DNA from: Bacteroidales bacterium
GTDB taxonomy: Bacteria; Bacteroidota; Bacteroidia; Bacteroidales; F082
Direction of reading: 5' to 3'
Length of the DNA stretch: 64,000 nucleotides
NCBI GenBank assembly: GCA_017632935.1
Contig: JAGBQJ010000030.1
Location: 19,516-83,515 of the forward strand
Both the position numbers and the translations under genes were made by a program. Below, piece by piece: positions 1 through 11,500 of the stretch. Each line of letters starts with the position of its first letter. Position 1 is the first letter of the stretch. The notes beneath the pieces were generated by a model that saw nothing but the letters and a program-made list of their open reading frames with translations, did not search any database and was not told where the DNA came from.

Positions 1-2
1 AC

Positions 3-3000
3 TTGACGGTTACTGGGGAGATGGAGTATGGGGATAATCAAGGCCTTTCTGTCTCGGTCAGCTCGTATTCCTATGAATATACACCAACCTATACCACATA
101 CGTTTTCGAAGGCGGTACGCACAACTACTATAACAACGGCGACCAAGGCACCAACACGCCAGGCCAGCAATCCAGCAGCGGTAACACCGTTCAGTCGTAT
201 GAGTGGACCATCTCGGGCGATGGAGAGTATTACCTTTCCTTTGATGAAACAGAGCATTACACAACCTCCGAGGCTATAAGTCCGAGGCTTTATTACAACC
301 GTCCGAACAACAGCGGACACTCCACGGCTACATTGACGCTTGTTTTGACATACGAAAATAGTAATGGTGAGACGTCCACCCAGGTGCGTACTGCCTCCAT
401 CTTGGTGAAGGCGGTGTGCGGTAACCCGGAGCAGTCTGCCGATCCTGTGGTCACCTACGAGGGCGTCACCGTGTCATGGTATCCTACCGCTTCCCATTAT
501 AAGGTGTATTTGACTACCGACTATACATGGACGGAATTTACGGAATATGATGAAGTGGGCGATGTCACCTCATATACTTTCACCGGGTTGGAGAACAATA
601 CTCATTATTATTACAAGATTGTGGCCAATTGTAATGGTTCATACGATTTTGAGAATGCCTATTCGCTTGATTTTACCACCAAAGGTGAAGCAGGTCTGCT
701 GGTCTACGGCGCCGTCTTTGGCGGCGGCCGCATGGCTAATGTGAGTGGCAAGACCGAGGTGGCCATCATCAACTGCGACAGCATCCACGCCGTGTATGGC
801 GGCAACGACATTGCCGGTGTCGTGCAAGGCGCCGATGGCGCCACCATTACGATAGGTGTTGCAGCTAATGACCCTAACCACTTTGACGACTATGGTACCA
901 CCGACGCAGACATAAGGATTTGTGATGTCTATGGCGGTGGCAACGGCTATTATGCCTACAACGGCACCTCGTTTGAGGCAGCTTCCTATAATACGGTATA
1001 CCACGTCGAACCCAATGCCAGTATCTTGGAAATGACGCAATTGCATCAACTAGGCGATGCGGTTTGGACCAATACAACTAGTTCGACAGCGGATCTCGTT
1101 TGCCCCACCATCACAAAGGCAAAAATCACGGTGACCAACGACTATGTCAAGATCGATTCCCTTTTCGGTGGTGCCAAAAACGCCATTCTGAATGACGGGA
1201 CCAAGGACGTGGACATCACCATTGATGGTGGTACCATCTTCACCGTCTTTGGCGGCAACAACTTCGGCGGCTCATTGGGTTACAAATCCAACGAGTATAT
1301 CCGTGTCACTCACACTACCACCGCAACAACAGGCGATGACTACCATGACGGCACATTGGGCCGCGACTTCGGCATCGGCTATCTCTTCGGCGGCGGCAAC
1401 AAGGTGTACGGGCAACATGCCCACATCACGATAGCGGGCGGTCAGATGGACACCGTCTTCGGCGGCGGCAACCACGAAGACCTGCGTTCCACAGAGGTGA
1501 CGGTCAACTGTCTTCTTGGCACATACAGCAGCGAAACCGGCGCGTTTGGCAGCGTTTACTCCGATGCCATCAGCAGCTATTCGAGTGGAAATTTGGCTGC
1601 CAGCAACATCGATGGCGATTATAAATGGGACCGTTCTGGCATCTACAATATACGCACCCTCTTTGGCGGCAACAACAAGGCGGCCATGGAAGGCGTGCCG
1701 ACCCTTACCTTGACTTCGGGAGGCATAGGTACCGTTTACGGTGGCGGTAACGAGGGCGACATGTTGGCTCAGGAAGAGACCACGCTTGCCATTCCGAACA
1801 GTTACGGCAATGCTCCCGACAACGCTACTATCAAATACGGTACCCATGTGCAGTTGAACAGCTCCGATATTCTGATTGACTACCTCTATGGCGGTTGCCA
1901 GAAGAGCAATGTGGACTACAGTACATGGTTGGAACTCCTTAATGGCCATGCCGGCATCGTCTATGGTGGCTGCAACATCAGTGGCGATGTGGGTAGCACG
2001 CGCGTTAACCCTGATGTCGCACCCAATCCTCCTTCGGTACTGTATCAGGAAGTGCAAGGCGGCACTTATGTCTGGGCTTCGGGAGGCACCGTCTATAAAA
2101 ACCTCTTCGCAGGCAGCAACGGTTTCTACCACTGCAACGATGGTATCCATTACATCGAGGGTATTGACTATTGTTCTCCTGAGAACTATGTTGGATTGGC
2201 CATCCCCACCCACAACGAGACTCATGTCATTGTTACTGGAAACGCTTTAATCAAGGGTAACGTCTATGCCGGCGGCAACATGTCGCCCGTAGGTTTTACG
2301 GATGCTACGGTGGGCGATAGGACATTCCCTCAATTCGTAGGCTTGGCCTCATTGCGCATGAATGGAGGTGTGGTGCATGGCAATGTGTTTGGTGGTGGCA
2401 ACATGGCCTCTATCTTGGGTAGCAACGAAGTGATGGTGTCGGGTGGTTCCATCGGCATGTCGGGCACATTTGACGGAGCCCTCTATGGTGGCAACGACCG
2501 TTCGGGACAGGTAGGCCAGATTTCCAACCGTGTCTTCCCATCAGGTTCTGACGTCGCCTCCGATGGCCATACTTCGCTGACAGATGTAAGCACCTATGTC
2601 AGTCTCACGGGCACACCTGATATCAACACTGTATATGGTGGCGGTAATGGCTTCTATGACTATGCGAATGGTGACGAGGTCATCCCTGCAGGTCACTACT
2701 GCTCTTATGATTCAAACAATGAGTTCAATGACAAACCCATTCAAACCAACACTTTCGTTGACATCAATATCAATGGTTTCCCCGCAGAAGGTGGCGGACA
2801 TATTAATACGGTGTATGGCGGCGGCGATGGCGTGACTGTGTACGGCAGCATCCAAGTCTTACTCAACGTAAAGGGTGAAAGTGGTGCATTGCCGTTAGCT
2901 TACGATCATGTGGGCACCATCTTTGGCGGCAACAACAGGGATAATGTGGTGGAACATGACAATGCACCCTTGGTGCCTGATATTATCCTGCTGCAAGGGC

Positions 3001-6000
3001 AGGTAGGCACCGTGTATGGCGGTTGCAACATGGGCGCCATGACCACAGGCAAGAACTTTACCATTGGTGGCAACACCTATGAAAATGTGGGTAGTATGGT
3101 GCGCTTGCGCAGTACCTACACCACTGAGGATGGTCACACGGCAACGCCCACTGCCGTGGTGAGCAATGCTGTTTACGGCGGATGTCGCATGAACGACGTG
3201 ACCTACAACAGCCTCGTCATCGTGGAAGGCGGCACACATCCTGCCAACATGTTCGGCGGCAGCGACATCAGCGGCACCATCAATGGTACCTCGCAGGTGG
3301 TCGTCACGGGCGGCACTACGGGCAACATCTATGGTGGCGGCAATGGTGACTACATCTATACCAACAATAATGTTTATACTACAAATAATGATCTGATTGC
3401 TTCAGGCACGGCTGCCAATCCTATCACGGCTCCCATCTGCGCCAATTCTCAGGTCGACATCCTAGGTGGACAGATTGGAACCACTGGAGATGGCAACGGA
3501 AGAGATGTCTTCGGCGGCGGCTACGGTCATGAAACCAGTATCACAGGTAATGTTGTGGTCAATGTGACCGAGACGGGCTCCAATGCAACTCATGTCTTTG
3601 GCAACGTCTACGGTGGCTCTGCCCTCGGCAGCGTCAACACCTATAATAATAATAACACCACCACGGTTAACATCCTCGGTGGCACCTTGCATGGCGACAT
3701 CTTCGGTGGCGGACTGGGACAGAAGACTGGATACAACGGAGATGCTAACATTTTGGCCACCGTCAACGGTAAAGTGTATGTCAACATCGGCGCTACTGAC
3801 GGTGCAGCCAACCCCACTTATACCGGCGATGCCATCCTTCAGGGCAACGTTTATGGCTGCAACAACTACAATGGCTCGCCGAAGGATGAGGTGTATGTGA
3901 ATGTCTATGCCACGCACCACGGCAACACCGTTGAAACCAATCACTATCCGACTACTGCTCCTACTGAAGGATGGAATGTCACGACACTTGCCGCGAATGC
4001 AGAAATCCAGAAATATGCCATTAATGCCGTCTTTGGCGGCGGCAACTTGGCGGCCTATCAACCTGAGGCCGATAAGAAATCCACTGTGCATGTGTACGGT
4101 TGCTTGAATACCGTTAAGAATGTTTTTGGCGGTGGCAATGCCGCTGACGTGGGTACGGGTAATGCCTCAACCCTTGAAGTGACACGGCGTACCGACACTT
4201 ATGTGATTATTGAAGGCGGACGCTTCAATCGTGTGATTGGCGGCGGCAACGGTGAGGACTTGAACAAGCCTGCAGCCAACATCTTCGGTACTGCCAACAC
4301 CACGGTCTATGCCGGTCTGATTGATGAAGTATACGGAGGCGCCAATATACAAGGCTCCGTCGATGCCATCAACTTGGTGATGTCCAATGCGGGCAACTCT
4401 TCATTGAGTAATTGTACCGATGAAGTGTATGGCAAGGTATTCGGCTGCGCCAATGCCGCTGACCACAACCGTAGCGTCACCACCACCGTTTTGTGCGGAG
4501 TGGGAGAGATTGGCGAACTCTACGGAGGCTCCAACTTGGCTAATATAGGCACTGTAGACCAATATAATGCGGATGTCACGCTGAATCTCTACGGTGGCGA
4601 GCATACACAAGTGTTCGCTGGCTCGAAGGGCGACTTGGAAACCTTGCCCGGTAATGGACATACCAACAAGGCATCCAATATCTATGGCAACGTTACCCTC
4701 AACCTATACGGCGGTAAGGTCATCGATGCCTACGGCGGCTGCAACTACAACGGTAACATCGCTGGTAAGATTACCGTCAACGTGATTGACGTTGTGAATC
4801 AAAACTGTACATACGGAAAACTTGATGTCACCAATGTTTATGGTGCCAGCAACTTGGCGGAATACAATCCCACATTTACACCCACATCGGGTACTGAACG
4901 TATCTCTCCCGTGGTCAACGTGATACATATTGATCAAACCGATGGTATCAAGGGCAATGTCTATGGCGGTGGCAACGCGGCTAAGGTAACCAATGCCAGC
5001 CCGCAGGTCAATATCGGTGACTACACCGGCATGATTATTCCTACTCCTATTGGCTACACTGAATATCCGATAGCGGCGGCCAATCGTCGTGGCTATGTCA
5101 AAGGCAATGTCTTCGGTGGTGGCAACAGGGAAGGCGTGACAGGCAATCCAGTCATCAACATGAGAGCCAAAGGCACGGTGGTCTCTGGCATCTACGGCGG
5201 CTGCAACGATGTAGGTACTGTCACGGGCAACATCAATGTCAACATCTATGGTGGCACTTTGGGCACCAGCACCTCGTCAAGGATGACGGAAGGTATCTTC
5301 GGCGGCGGTAAGGGCCATGCCACAGCCACTGATGGTTACATCACGGTGACAGTAGATAAGGAGACCAGTGGAGCTACGGCGCCCACCATCTACGCCGACA
5401 TCTACGGCGGCTCTGCTTTAGGTGAGGTGGGTGCTGCCAACACGACCGCAAAGATCGACTTCAAGGACGGCACACTCTATGGCACGCTCTATGGCGGCGG
5501 CATGGGTGAGGGCACAACGGCTGCTACAGCTGCCACGGTCACAGGCAATACCGAAGTGGCCATCTCCGGCGGTACTGTGAAGACAGACGTGTCCACGGTG
5601 AAGACGGGCGTATACGGCGGCTGTAATGTCAACGGCATCGTGTTGGGCAAGACTAAGGTCAACCTCACGGGCGGCACTGTCGGTGCGGCAGCTGAGGGCA
5701 CAGAGGGCGAGCCAGGCTATGTGGCCGAGGTGCGCGCCAATGTCTACGGCGGTGGTTTAGGAGAGATCACCAAGGTGAAAGGCGATGTCGAAGTTACCGT
5801 CGACGGCGCTTCGGTGAATGTCTACGGCGACGTCTACGGCGGCTCGGCCAAGGGTAAGGTCAACTGCAACGAGAACGGAGACGGAGCCAATGAAGGCTCC
5901 AAGACCGAGGTCACCCTGACCAACGGCACCATCCACGGCGACCTCTACGGTGGCGGCCATGGCCCTGACGGTGAGAATGCCCATGTGTATGGCCCTGTCA

Positions 6001-8465
6001 CCGTTGCAGTGAATGGCAGCGGTGCTGAGGTCGAAAATGTGTTTGGCTGCAACAACCAGAGCGGCGCTCCGCAGAACACCGTCACGGTGAACATCAGTGA
6101 CGGTACTATCAACAGTGTGTTTGGCGGTGGTAATGTAGCGGCCTACACTTACACGACGGGCACTTACCCGAGAATCAACATCACTGGCGGTGAAGTCACT
6201 CACAAAGTGGTGGGCGGCGGCAGTGCGGCCAACGTGACCGGCAATCCGTATGTCAACATCAGTGGCGGCATCTTGTGTACCAGCACCACTGGCTCAGGCG
6301 TCTATGGCGGCTGCTATTCAACAGGCATTGTTGACGGTAATATCCTTATTGACATTACCGGCAGCACCACTTCGCAGACCCAAATCGGTACCCAGGTCGC
6401 GATTAATGAAAACAAGCCTGTCAGCGTACACGGCGGCGGCTACGGAGACGGAACAAGCACTACTGGCAACGTCACTGTCAATTTCGGCTTTGATGACGGC
6501 AGCGCAAACGCTGAATGTGACTACCCGATGCTCTATGGCGACCTCTACGGCGGCTCGGCCCTCGGCACTGTCAATGATGGTGTGGGAGACGACAGAACCA
6601 CGGTTAACGTTTGCAATGGCTCATTCGTATATAATAGAGTGAGTAATAATGTTCAATATGGCGGCAACATCTATGGCGGCGGCTTGGGTTTGGCAGGAAC
6701 TTCCAATGTGGACAAGGGTCAAGTCAACGGTGAGGTACATGTCAACATCGGCAATGAAGTCGATGGAAACCCAAGAGGCAAGGCCAACCTTAAGGGATGT
6801 AATGTCTTCGGCTGTAACAACACGAACGGGTCACCAAAAAAGAACGTGTATGTGGATGTGTATCAAACGAAACACACTAACATTGACTTGGTTGATTTTG
6901 AAGGTGACCAGCCACAAAACTATGCCATCCGAAACGTGTACGGCGGCGGCAACCAGGCACACTATAATCCAAACAATGCCGGTGGCATCAAGAAAGTCCA
7001 TAATACGATTCATTATTGCGATAATACCATAGAAAACGTTTATGGCGGCGGCAATGCCGCTGATACCTATGGCACGGAGGTTGTTGTGGAAGGTGGTCGT
7101 TTCAAATACATTTTTGGCGGTGGTAACGGCCAAAGCGTTGCGGCCAACATTGGCGATGGAGGCGTTACTATCACCATTTATAGCGGTCACGTCGGATGGT
7201 ACTTTAGCGGCTGCAACCTGCATGGTACGATTGGTGGAGGTGATCCTGTCGAACACTACGGCTGTGAGGGTGATGACTGCCCTTGTAATAATGCGCCGCT
7301 CGAGGTTGAGAGGTATTACTTCGGCGCCAATGAAGCCTTGACCGTTTCTGGTTTGAACCACACCATCAACTGCGGTGACCAAATGGATTTCAAATATGTT
7401 TATGCAGGCAGCCGTTTGGCAGTCGTCTATGGCGACATCACACTCACGGTAAGAGGTGGAAATATCGAGAACCTGTTCGGCGGAAATGAAGGCTCTGACG
7501 AGGTAAAGGCAGATGTCAGAAAGTATCCCGAAGATTGGCGAACTAATCCTGGTGACTATGATTCAGAGTTGATAGCTTATTTGAATGAGGTTTGGAATAA
7601 TGGTACAGACCTCGCAGGTACGGGCGGCAACGTCACCCTCATACTGGAAGGTGGTACACTCGGCAATGTGTATGGCGGTAATGATTTCCGTGGCAACATT
7701 GAGGGTGACATCACCATCATTGTCGATTCCACTCAAACGAGTTGTCGTCTTGACATCGACTATATTTACGGCGGCAACAGATTGGCGGCTTATGTACCCG
7801 ACAGCGTCACCGTTAACGGACAGAATCAAGCTTATCTGACGAACCGCATTTCGCCAAAAGTGTACCTCAAAAACGGTCATGTCAACTACGATGTGTTTGG
7901 CGGCAGTGCAGGTGGCGATACTGATCACCATTATGGCAACGGCTTTATTATGACGAATCCTTTGGTGGTTATTGGAGACAGTGACAACAGCCATCCGGAG
8001 CATAAAGCTCGGGTGGGTCGAGACGTTTTCGGCGGCGGTAGCGCGGCTGATATGGAAGGCAACACTAAAGTCGTATTGCAAGGCAAGGCCACCGTGGGCA
8101 ACAACGTGTTCGGTGGTGCCAAGAGTGGTAATGTTGAAGGCAATACCGATGTCGATATTGCTCCAGCAACCCCGGAACCCACTCCAGCAACCCCGATACC
8201 CACCTATTCCTTCAGATATACTCAAGCAGAACACGGTACCATCACGGTAACCAACAATGGTAATCCAGTGACCAGCGGAACGGCATTTACGGAAGGCACG
8301 GTTCTTACTATTGTGGCCACGCCTGATATTGGGTATTACTTTAGTGAATGGATTGCTCCCCAAGGAGGTGTTGCGGACCAGCATAATTCCAGCACCACCT
8401 TTACAATAGGAAGAACAAATGCTACTTTGACAGCAATTTTCACGGATACAGCACCAACTCCATAA
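3..8465 (+). CDS. giant VYGGG-repeat surface protein, 5'-truncated
   Basis: At least 2,820 residues; the reading frame is open to the window edge, so the true start and any signal peptide lie upstream. Residues ~1-135 look like an Ig/PKD-type beta domain and ~140-228 like a fibronectin type III domain (pattern VTVSWYP...YKIVANC). From ~230 to ~2,720 there is a Gly/Asn/Thr-rich array in which [VIL][FY]GG[GSCN] recurs about 55 times by hand count, roughly every 46 residues, between strands of the type V-x-I-x-GG-x-I. A Pro/Thr linker (PEPTPATP) follows, then a C-terminal divergent InlB B-repeat-like domain (~2,735-2,820, ending FTDTAPTP). No T9SS sorting domain or membrane anchor is visible. 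The next giant gene starts 70 bases downstream. A beta-solenoid fold and an adhesive or structural surface role are inferences; no enzyme motif was recognised. Confidence 0.85.
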   Translation: MTVTGEMEYGDNQGLSVSVSSYSYEYTPTYTTYVFEGGTHNYYNNGDQGTNTPGQQSSSGNTVQSYEWTISGDGEYYLSFDETEHYTTSEAISPRLYYNRPNNSGHSTATLTLVLTYENSNGETSTQVRTASILVKAVCGNPEQSADPVVTYEGVTVSWYPTASHYKVYLTTDYTWTEFTEYDEVGDVTSYTFTGLENNTHYYYKIVANCNGSYDFENAYSLDFTTKGEAGLLVYGAVFGGGRMANVSGKTEVAIINCDSIHAVYGGNDIAGVVQGADGATITIGVAANDPNHFDDYGTTDADIRICDVYGGGNGYYAYNGTSFEAASYNTVYHVEPNASILEMTQLHQLGDAVWTNTTSSTADLVCPTITKAKITVTNDYVKIDSLFGGAKNAILNDGTKDVDITIDGGTIFTVFGGNNFGGSLGYKSNEYIRVTHTTTATTGDDYHDGTLGRDFGIGYLFGGGNKVYGQHAHITIAGGQMDTVFGGGNHEDLRSTEVTVNCLLGTYSSETGAFGSVYSDAISSYSSGNLAASNIDGDYKWDRSGIYNIRTLFGGNNKAAMEGVPTLTLTSGGIGTVYGGGNEGDMLAQEETTLAIPNSYGNAPDNATIKYGTHVQLNSSDILIDYLYGGCQKSNVDYSTWLELLNGHAGIVYGGCNISGDVGSTRVNPDVAPNPPSVLYQEVQGGTYVWASGGTVYKNLFAGSNGFYHCNDGIHYIEGIDYCSPENYVGLAIPTHNETHVIVTGNALIKGNVYAGGNMSPVGFTDATVGDRTFPQFVGLASLRMNGGVVHGNVFGGGNMASILGSNEVMVSGGSIGMSGTFDGALYGGNDRSGQVGQISNRVFPSGSDVASDGHTSLTDVSTYVSLTGTPDINTVYGGGNGFYDYANGDEVIPAGHYCSYDSNNEFNDKPIQTNTFVDININGFPAEGGGHINTVYGGGDGVTVYGSIQVLLNVKGESGALPLAYDHVGTIFGGNNRDNVVEHDNAPLVPDIILLQGQVGTVYGGCNMGAMTTGKNFTIGGNTYENVGSMVRLRSTYTTEDGHTATPTAVVSNAVYGGCRMNDVTYNSLVIVEGGTHPANMFGGSDISGTINGTSQVVVTGGTTGNIYGGGNGDYIYTNNNVYTTNNDLIASGTAANPITAPICANSQVDILGGQIGTTGDGNGRDVFGGGYGHETSITGNVVVNVTETGSNATHVFGNVYGGSALGSVNTYNNNNTTTVNILGGTLHGDIFGGGLGQKTGYNGDANILATVNGKVYVNIGATDGAANPTYTGDAILQGNVYGCNNYNGSPKDEVYVNVYATHHGNTVETNHYPTTAPTEGWNVTTLAANAEIQKYAINAVFGGGNLAAYQPEADKKSTVHVYGCLNTVKNVFGGGNAADVGTGNASTLEVTRRTDTYVIIEGGRFNRVIGGGNGEDLNKPAANIFGTANTTVYAGLIDEVYGGANIQGSVDAINLVMSNAGNSSLSNCTDEVYGKVFGCANAADHNRSVTTTVLCGVGEIGELYGGSNLANIGTVDQYNADVTLNLYGGEHTQVFAGSKGDLETLPGNGHTNKASNIYGNVTLNLYGGKVIDAYGGCNYNGNIAGKITVNVIDVVNQNCTYGKLDVTNVYGASNLAEYNPTFTPTSGTERISPVVNVIHIDQTDGIKGNVYGGGNAAKVTNASPQVNIGDYTGMIIPTPIGYTEYPIAAANRRGYVKGNVFGGGNREGVTGNPVINMRAKGTVVSGIYGGCNDVGTVTGNINVNIYGGTLGTSTSSRMTEGIFGGGKGHATATDGYITVTVDKETSGATAPTIYADIYGGSALGEVGAANTTAKIDFKDGTLYGTLYGGGMGEGTTAATAATVTGNTEVAISGGTVKTDVSTVKTGVYGGCNVNGIVLGKTKVNLTGGTVGAAAEGTEGEPGYVAEVRANVYGGGLGEITKVKGDVEVTVDGASVNVYGDVYGGSAKGKVNCNENGDGANEGSKTEVTLTNGTIHGDLYGGGHGPDGENAHVYGPVTVAVNGSGAEVENVFGCNNQSGAPQNTVTVNISDGTINSVFGGGNVAAYTYTTGTYPRINITGGEVTHKVVGGGSAANVTGNPYVNISGGILCTSTTGSGVYGGCYSTGIVDGNILIDITGSTTSQTQIGTQVAINENKPVSVHGGGYGDGTSTTGNVTVNFGFDDGSANAECDYPMLYGDLYGGSALGTVNDGVGDDRTTVNVCNGSFVYNRVSNNVQYGGNIYGGGLGLAGTSNVDKGQVNGEVHVNIGNEVDGNPRGKANLKGCNVFGCNNTNGSPKKNVYVDVYQTKHTNIDLVDFEGDQPQNYAIRNVYGGGNQAHYNPNNAGGIKKVHNTIHYCDNTIENVYGGGNAADTYGTEVVVEGGRFKYIFGGGNGQSVAANIGDGGVTITIYSGHVGWYFSGCNLHGTIGGGDPVEHYGCEGDDCPCNNAPLEVERYYFGANEALTVSGLNHTINCGDQMDFKYVYAGSRLAVVYGDITLTVRGGNIENLFGGNEGSDEVKADVRKYPEDWRTNPGDYDSELIAYLNEVWNNGTDLAGTGGNVTLILEGGTLGNVYGGNDFRGNIEGDITIIVDSTQTSCRLDIDYIYGGNRLAAYVPDSVTVNGQNQAYLTNRISPKVYLKNGHVNYDVFGGSAGGDTDHHYGNGFIMTNPLVVIGDSDNSHPEHKARVGRDVFGGGSAADMEGNTKVVLQGKATVGNNVFGGAKSGNVEGNTDVDIAPATPEPTPATPIPTYSFRYTQAEHGTITVTNNGNPVTSGTAFTEGTVLTIVATPDIGYYFSEWIAPQGGVADQHNSSTTFTIGRTNATLTAIFTDTAPTP
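3510..5170 (+). repeat. large module A, copy 1
   Basis: Ordered landmarks: FGGGYGHETS, VYGGSALGSV, IFGGGLGQ, VYGCNN.NGSPKDEV, a Y.T.H segment, YAINAVFGGGNLAAY, VFGGGNAADV, EGGRFNRV, GGGNGE, PAN, a C/L strand pair, and ISPVVNVIHI followed by GNVYGGGN. The same order recurs at 6425-8140 in this gene and at 16190-17760 in the next one. A shorter version lies around 5290-6290. Ends are approximate. Confidence 0.7.
6425..8140 (+). repeat. large module A, copy 2
   Basis: Same landmark order as the copy at 3510: GGGYGDGTS, LYGGSALGTV, IYGGGLGLAG, VFGCNNTNGSPKKNV, YQTKH, YAIRNVYGGGNQAHY, CDNTIENVYGGGNAAD, EGGRFKYI and ISPKVYL. It carries an inserted Cys-rich stretch (CEGDDCPC, near 7265-7295). Boundaries are approximate. 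Confidence 0.65.
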
Positions 8466-8535
8466 TAAAGAGCGTAACAAACATAGCATATACAGAAACC
8501 TCATCACATAATAAGCATAAAACGTATCGTTAAAG

Positions 8536-11500
8536 ATGGAATATACATATAAGCGACAATATCGAATGAAGTTTTGGAAAGCGAGACGGAAAACGTTTCT
8601 CCTGATGGCCATGCTACTCAGTGGCGGCGTGGCGTCGGCGCAGGTTGTCGTCAAAGGCAACGTCTACGGCGGCTGCGAATATGGAGAAGTGGTAGGAAAC
8701 ACTACCGAGAAGGGAAACACCTCTGTCAACATCAACGGGGGCACGATTGGCGATCCTTTGAGCTTGAAAGCCCGTGTACTTGACAATAACGCCCAATTCT
8801 CGGAACGTGTCAACCAAGGCAACGTGTATGGCGGCGGCGATGGCTATAAAATAACGGGTCATACCGGTGATAATAATGACATCCCTGTCTTTGATCCGAA
8901 TGCGGGCCGCGTGCAGCGCAACACTGAAGTCATTATAGGTGGTAACGCGGTGGTGCGCCGCGCCGTGTATGGCGGCGGCAACATCGCCACGGTGGGCATG
9001 TGCTCGGTGAACGAAACCACAGGTGTCGCCACCTATACCTCTGGCGGTCAGACTAATGTCACCATCACGGACAATGCCCTTGTCGGTCCCAAGAAAACAG
9101 ATCTTACCGCGCCTTCTGAGGCAGCTTTGACACAAGCTTCGACAGATTTTGGCGAAACCATAAGCCAGTCAATGTATATTGACACCGCTTTCAAGTACCT
9201 TGGCGGTAACGAAGGTTGGGTGTTTGGCGGTAGCCGAGGCGTTTCTGGTGAGGAACTCAAGCATCTCTCTTTTGTGAATACCACCATCGTCGCCATCAAT
9301 GGCAACGCCCAACTGATGACTGTGTTTGGCGGCGGCGAGAATGGCCACGTGCAAACCAGCACCAACGTCACCATCGGTGGCAACGCGGTTGTTGGCGGTA
9401 TCCCGTTACATGGCTCGGGTAGCATCACCATTCCATCGGGAAGCGGTGAGTATTCTGGCGCTACCTTTACTGCGGCTGTGAACGAGACTTACGAAGACGG
9501 TTTCGGCGTAGGCTCTATGGTCTATCGTGGCAGCGTGTTCGGCGGGGGTAAAGGTACCGATTTTGTGTCTTGGCTCTCTCCAAAGTTGTATGATTATGAT
9601 GCCGGTCGCGTGTATGGCAACTCCAATGTCACTGTTGAAGAGACTCCTACGATATACAACCGTGTATATGGCGGCGGTGCCATTGCTTCGGTGGGTACTT
9701 TTACCTATGCTTCGAATAGCCATACCGTCACAGGCATTTCAGGCAATACGGGTCATACCTATGTCACCGTCACGGGTGGTACCATCGGTACCGACGGCCA
9801 TAATAATGGCGAAGTGTATGGTGGTGGTCGTGGCTATCCTGGCCGAGCCCAAAAAGCGACAGAAACAACAACTACGACTTTGCATCAGGCACCTGACTTG
9901 GCCTATGTGGGTCATACCCATGTCACCGTGGAAGGCGGTGCTGTCAAGAATAGCGTTTACGGCGGCGGCGCCAACGGCCATGTGCAGGGCGATGCCACTG
10001 TGCTTATCAAGCAGACCAACTCGTCGATTCCCACTACCATCGGCATTGAAGATTTGGGCACTTGGCACAGTAATGTGTATGGCGCAGGCGGCGGCACGGC
10101 TCAATACAAAGATACGAAAATCGTTAACGGTAACCCTGAAGAGTTCACGCACCACAGCATCACTGCAGGCCGTGTGTTCGGCGACGTCAACCTCACCATC
10201 GAGGGCGGCAAAATCTGGCACAATGTGTATGGCGGCGGATCCTTGGCTTCGGTGGGTACATACCTTGCAAAGGATTCCAATAACCAGACTATCCCCTATG
10301 TAGGCGGCGGCAACATCACCATCAACATCACGGGTGGCGAAATCGGCAAAGACGGCAACGACAACGGCATGGTGTTCGGCTCGGGCCGAGGCGAAGTGGT
10401 CGCCCCTGGCGCGTTCTTGGACAGCTTGACCTACGCGGCCTATACTACCGTCAATATCGGTAGTGGCACCGTCAACCAGGAAACGGGCGAGGCCACCAAT
10501 CTTTCTGGCTCTGCCAAAATCAACGGATCGGTGTACGGCTCCGGCGAAAACGGCCACGTCTATCTGCAATCCACCATCAACATCTTTGGAGGCACCATCG
10601 GTATTGCTGCTGCAGATTATGACCCTGCCAACCCAGATCCGCATTTTACCCATCGCGGCAACGTGTACGGCGCGGGTTGCGGTACCGACAAATACGACTC
10701 CGACAACGACACCCACGGCGATACCTACAGTCCCAACTCGGGTTACGTATGGGGCAACACCTTTATTAATATATATGGCGGCTACATCAGCCGCAACGTG
10801 TACGGTGGCGGCGCCATAGGCTCGGTGGGTGTCCTCGGCGGTACAGTGCCACATACTAACACCAGTACCCAAGCTGCCCTCAGTTGGCCTTACGACTTGT
10901 CGTTTGGCTCTATCCCAAATGAATCCGGTACAATGGTGAGCACGGGTAAAGCCACCATCAACATCCGTGGCGGTCACATCGGCACCAAGGCGGCACCCAT
11001 GACGAGCGGCAATGTGTTTGGCTCGTGCCGTGGCGATGTGGGTCCGTTAGGTGTCATGGAAGACTTGGCCTTCGCGCGTGAAACCGAGGTGACGGTCAAC
11101 TTCACGCCGACGGTCACCAGCATGGACGATGTAGATGAAAATAATACCATCACTCCCAATGTCATCATCGGCTCGGTGTATGGCTCGGGCGAGGACGGCT
11201 CGGTGTATGAAAACACCAAGGTCACCGTCACCAACGGCCTCATCGGAGGCTCGGTGTTCGGCGGCGGCTCGGGAACGACTACTTACAAAGGCCGTCTGAA
11301 GAGCACCAATGGCACTGATGATAATCCAAACGATGATTATTGGATGGAAAATGTCGATTTGCGAAGCATCACCGCAGGCAAGGTGTACGGCAACACCGTA
11401 GTTGAAATCAACGGCGGCTATGTTTTGCACAATGTGTACGGTGGTGGCAATTTGGCTTCGGTAGGCAAGGGTAACTATATCGGTTATGGCGAGATGACCA

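Larger units (their letters stand above)
697..8160 (+). repeat. VYGGG/VFGGG protein-coding repeat array 1
   Basis: Degenerate coding repeat. Each unit of about 140 bases encodes an aromatic-Gly-Gly turn followed by a Gly/Asn loop and a short Val/Ile/Thr strand pair. The aromatic-GG core is the constant part; loop lengths vary. Boundaries are approximate. Confidence 0.8.

Noticed and set aside
697-8160. CRISPR array or DNA-level satellite
   Set aside because: The repeats are degenerate, in frame and conserved as protein; there are no identical direct repeats with unique spacers and no cas genes.
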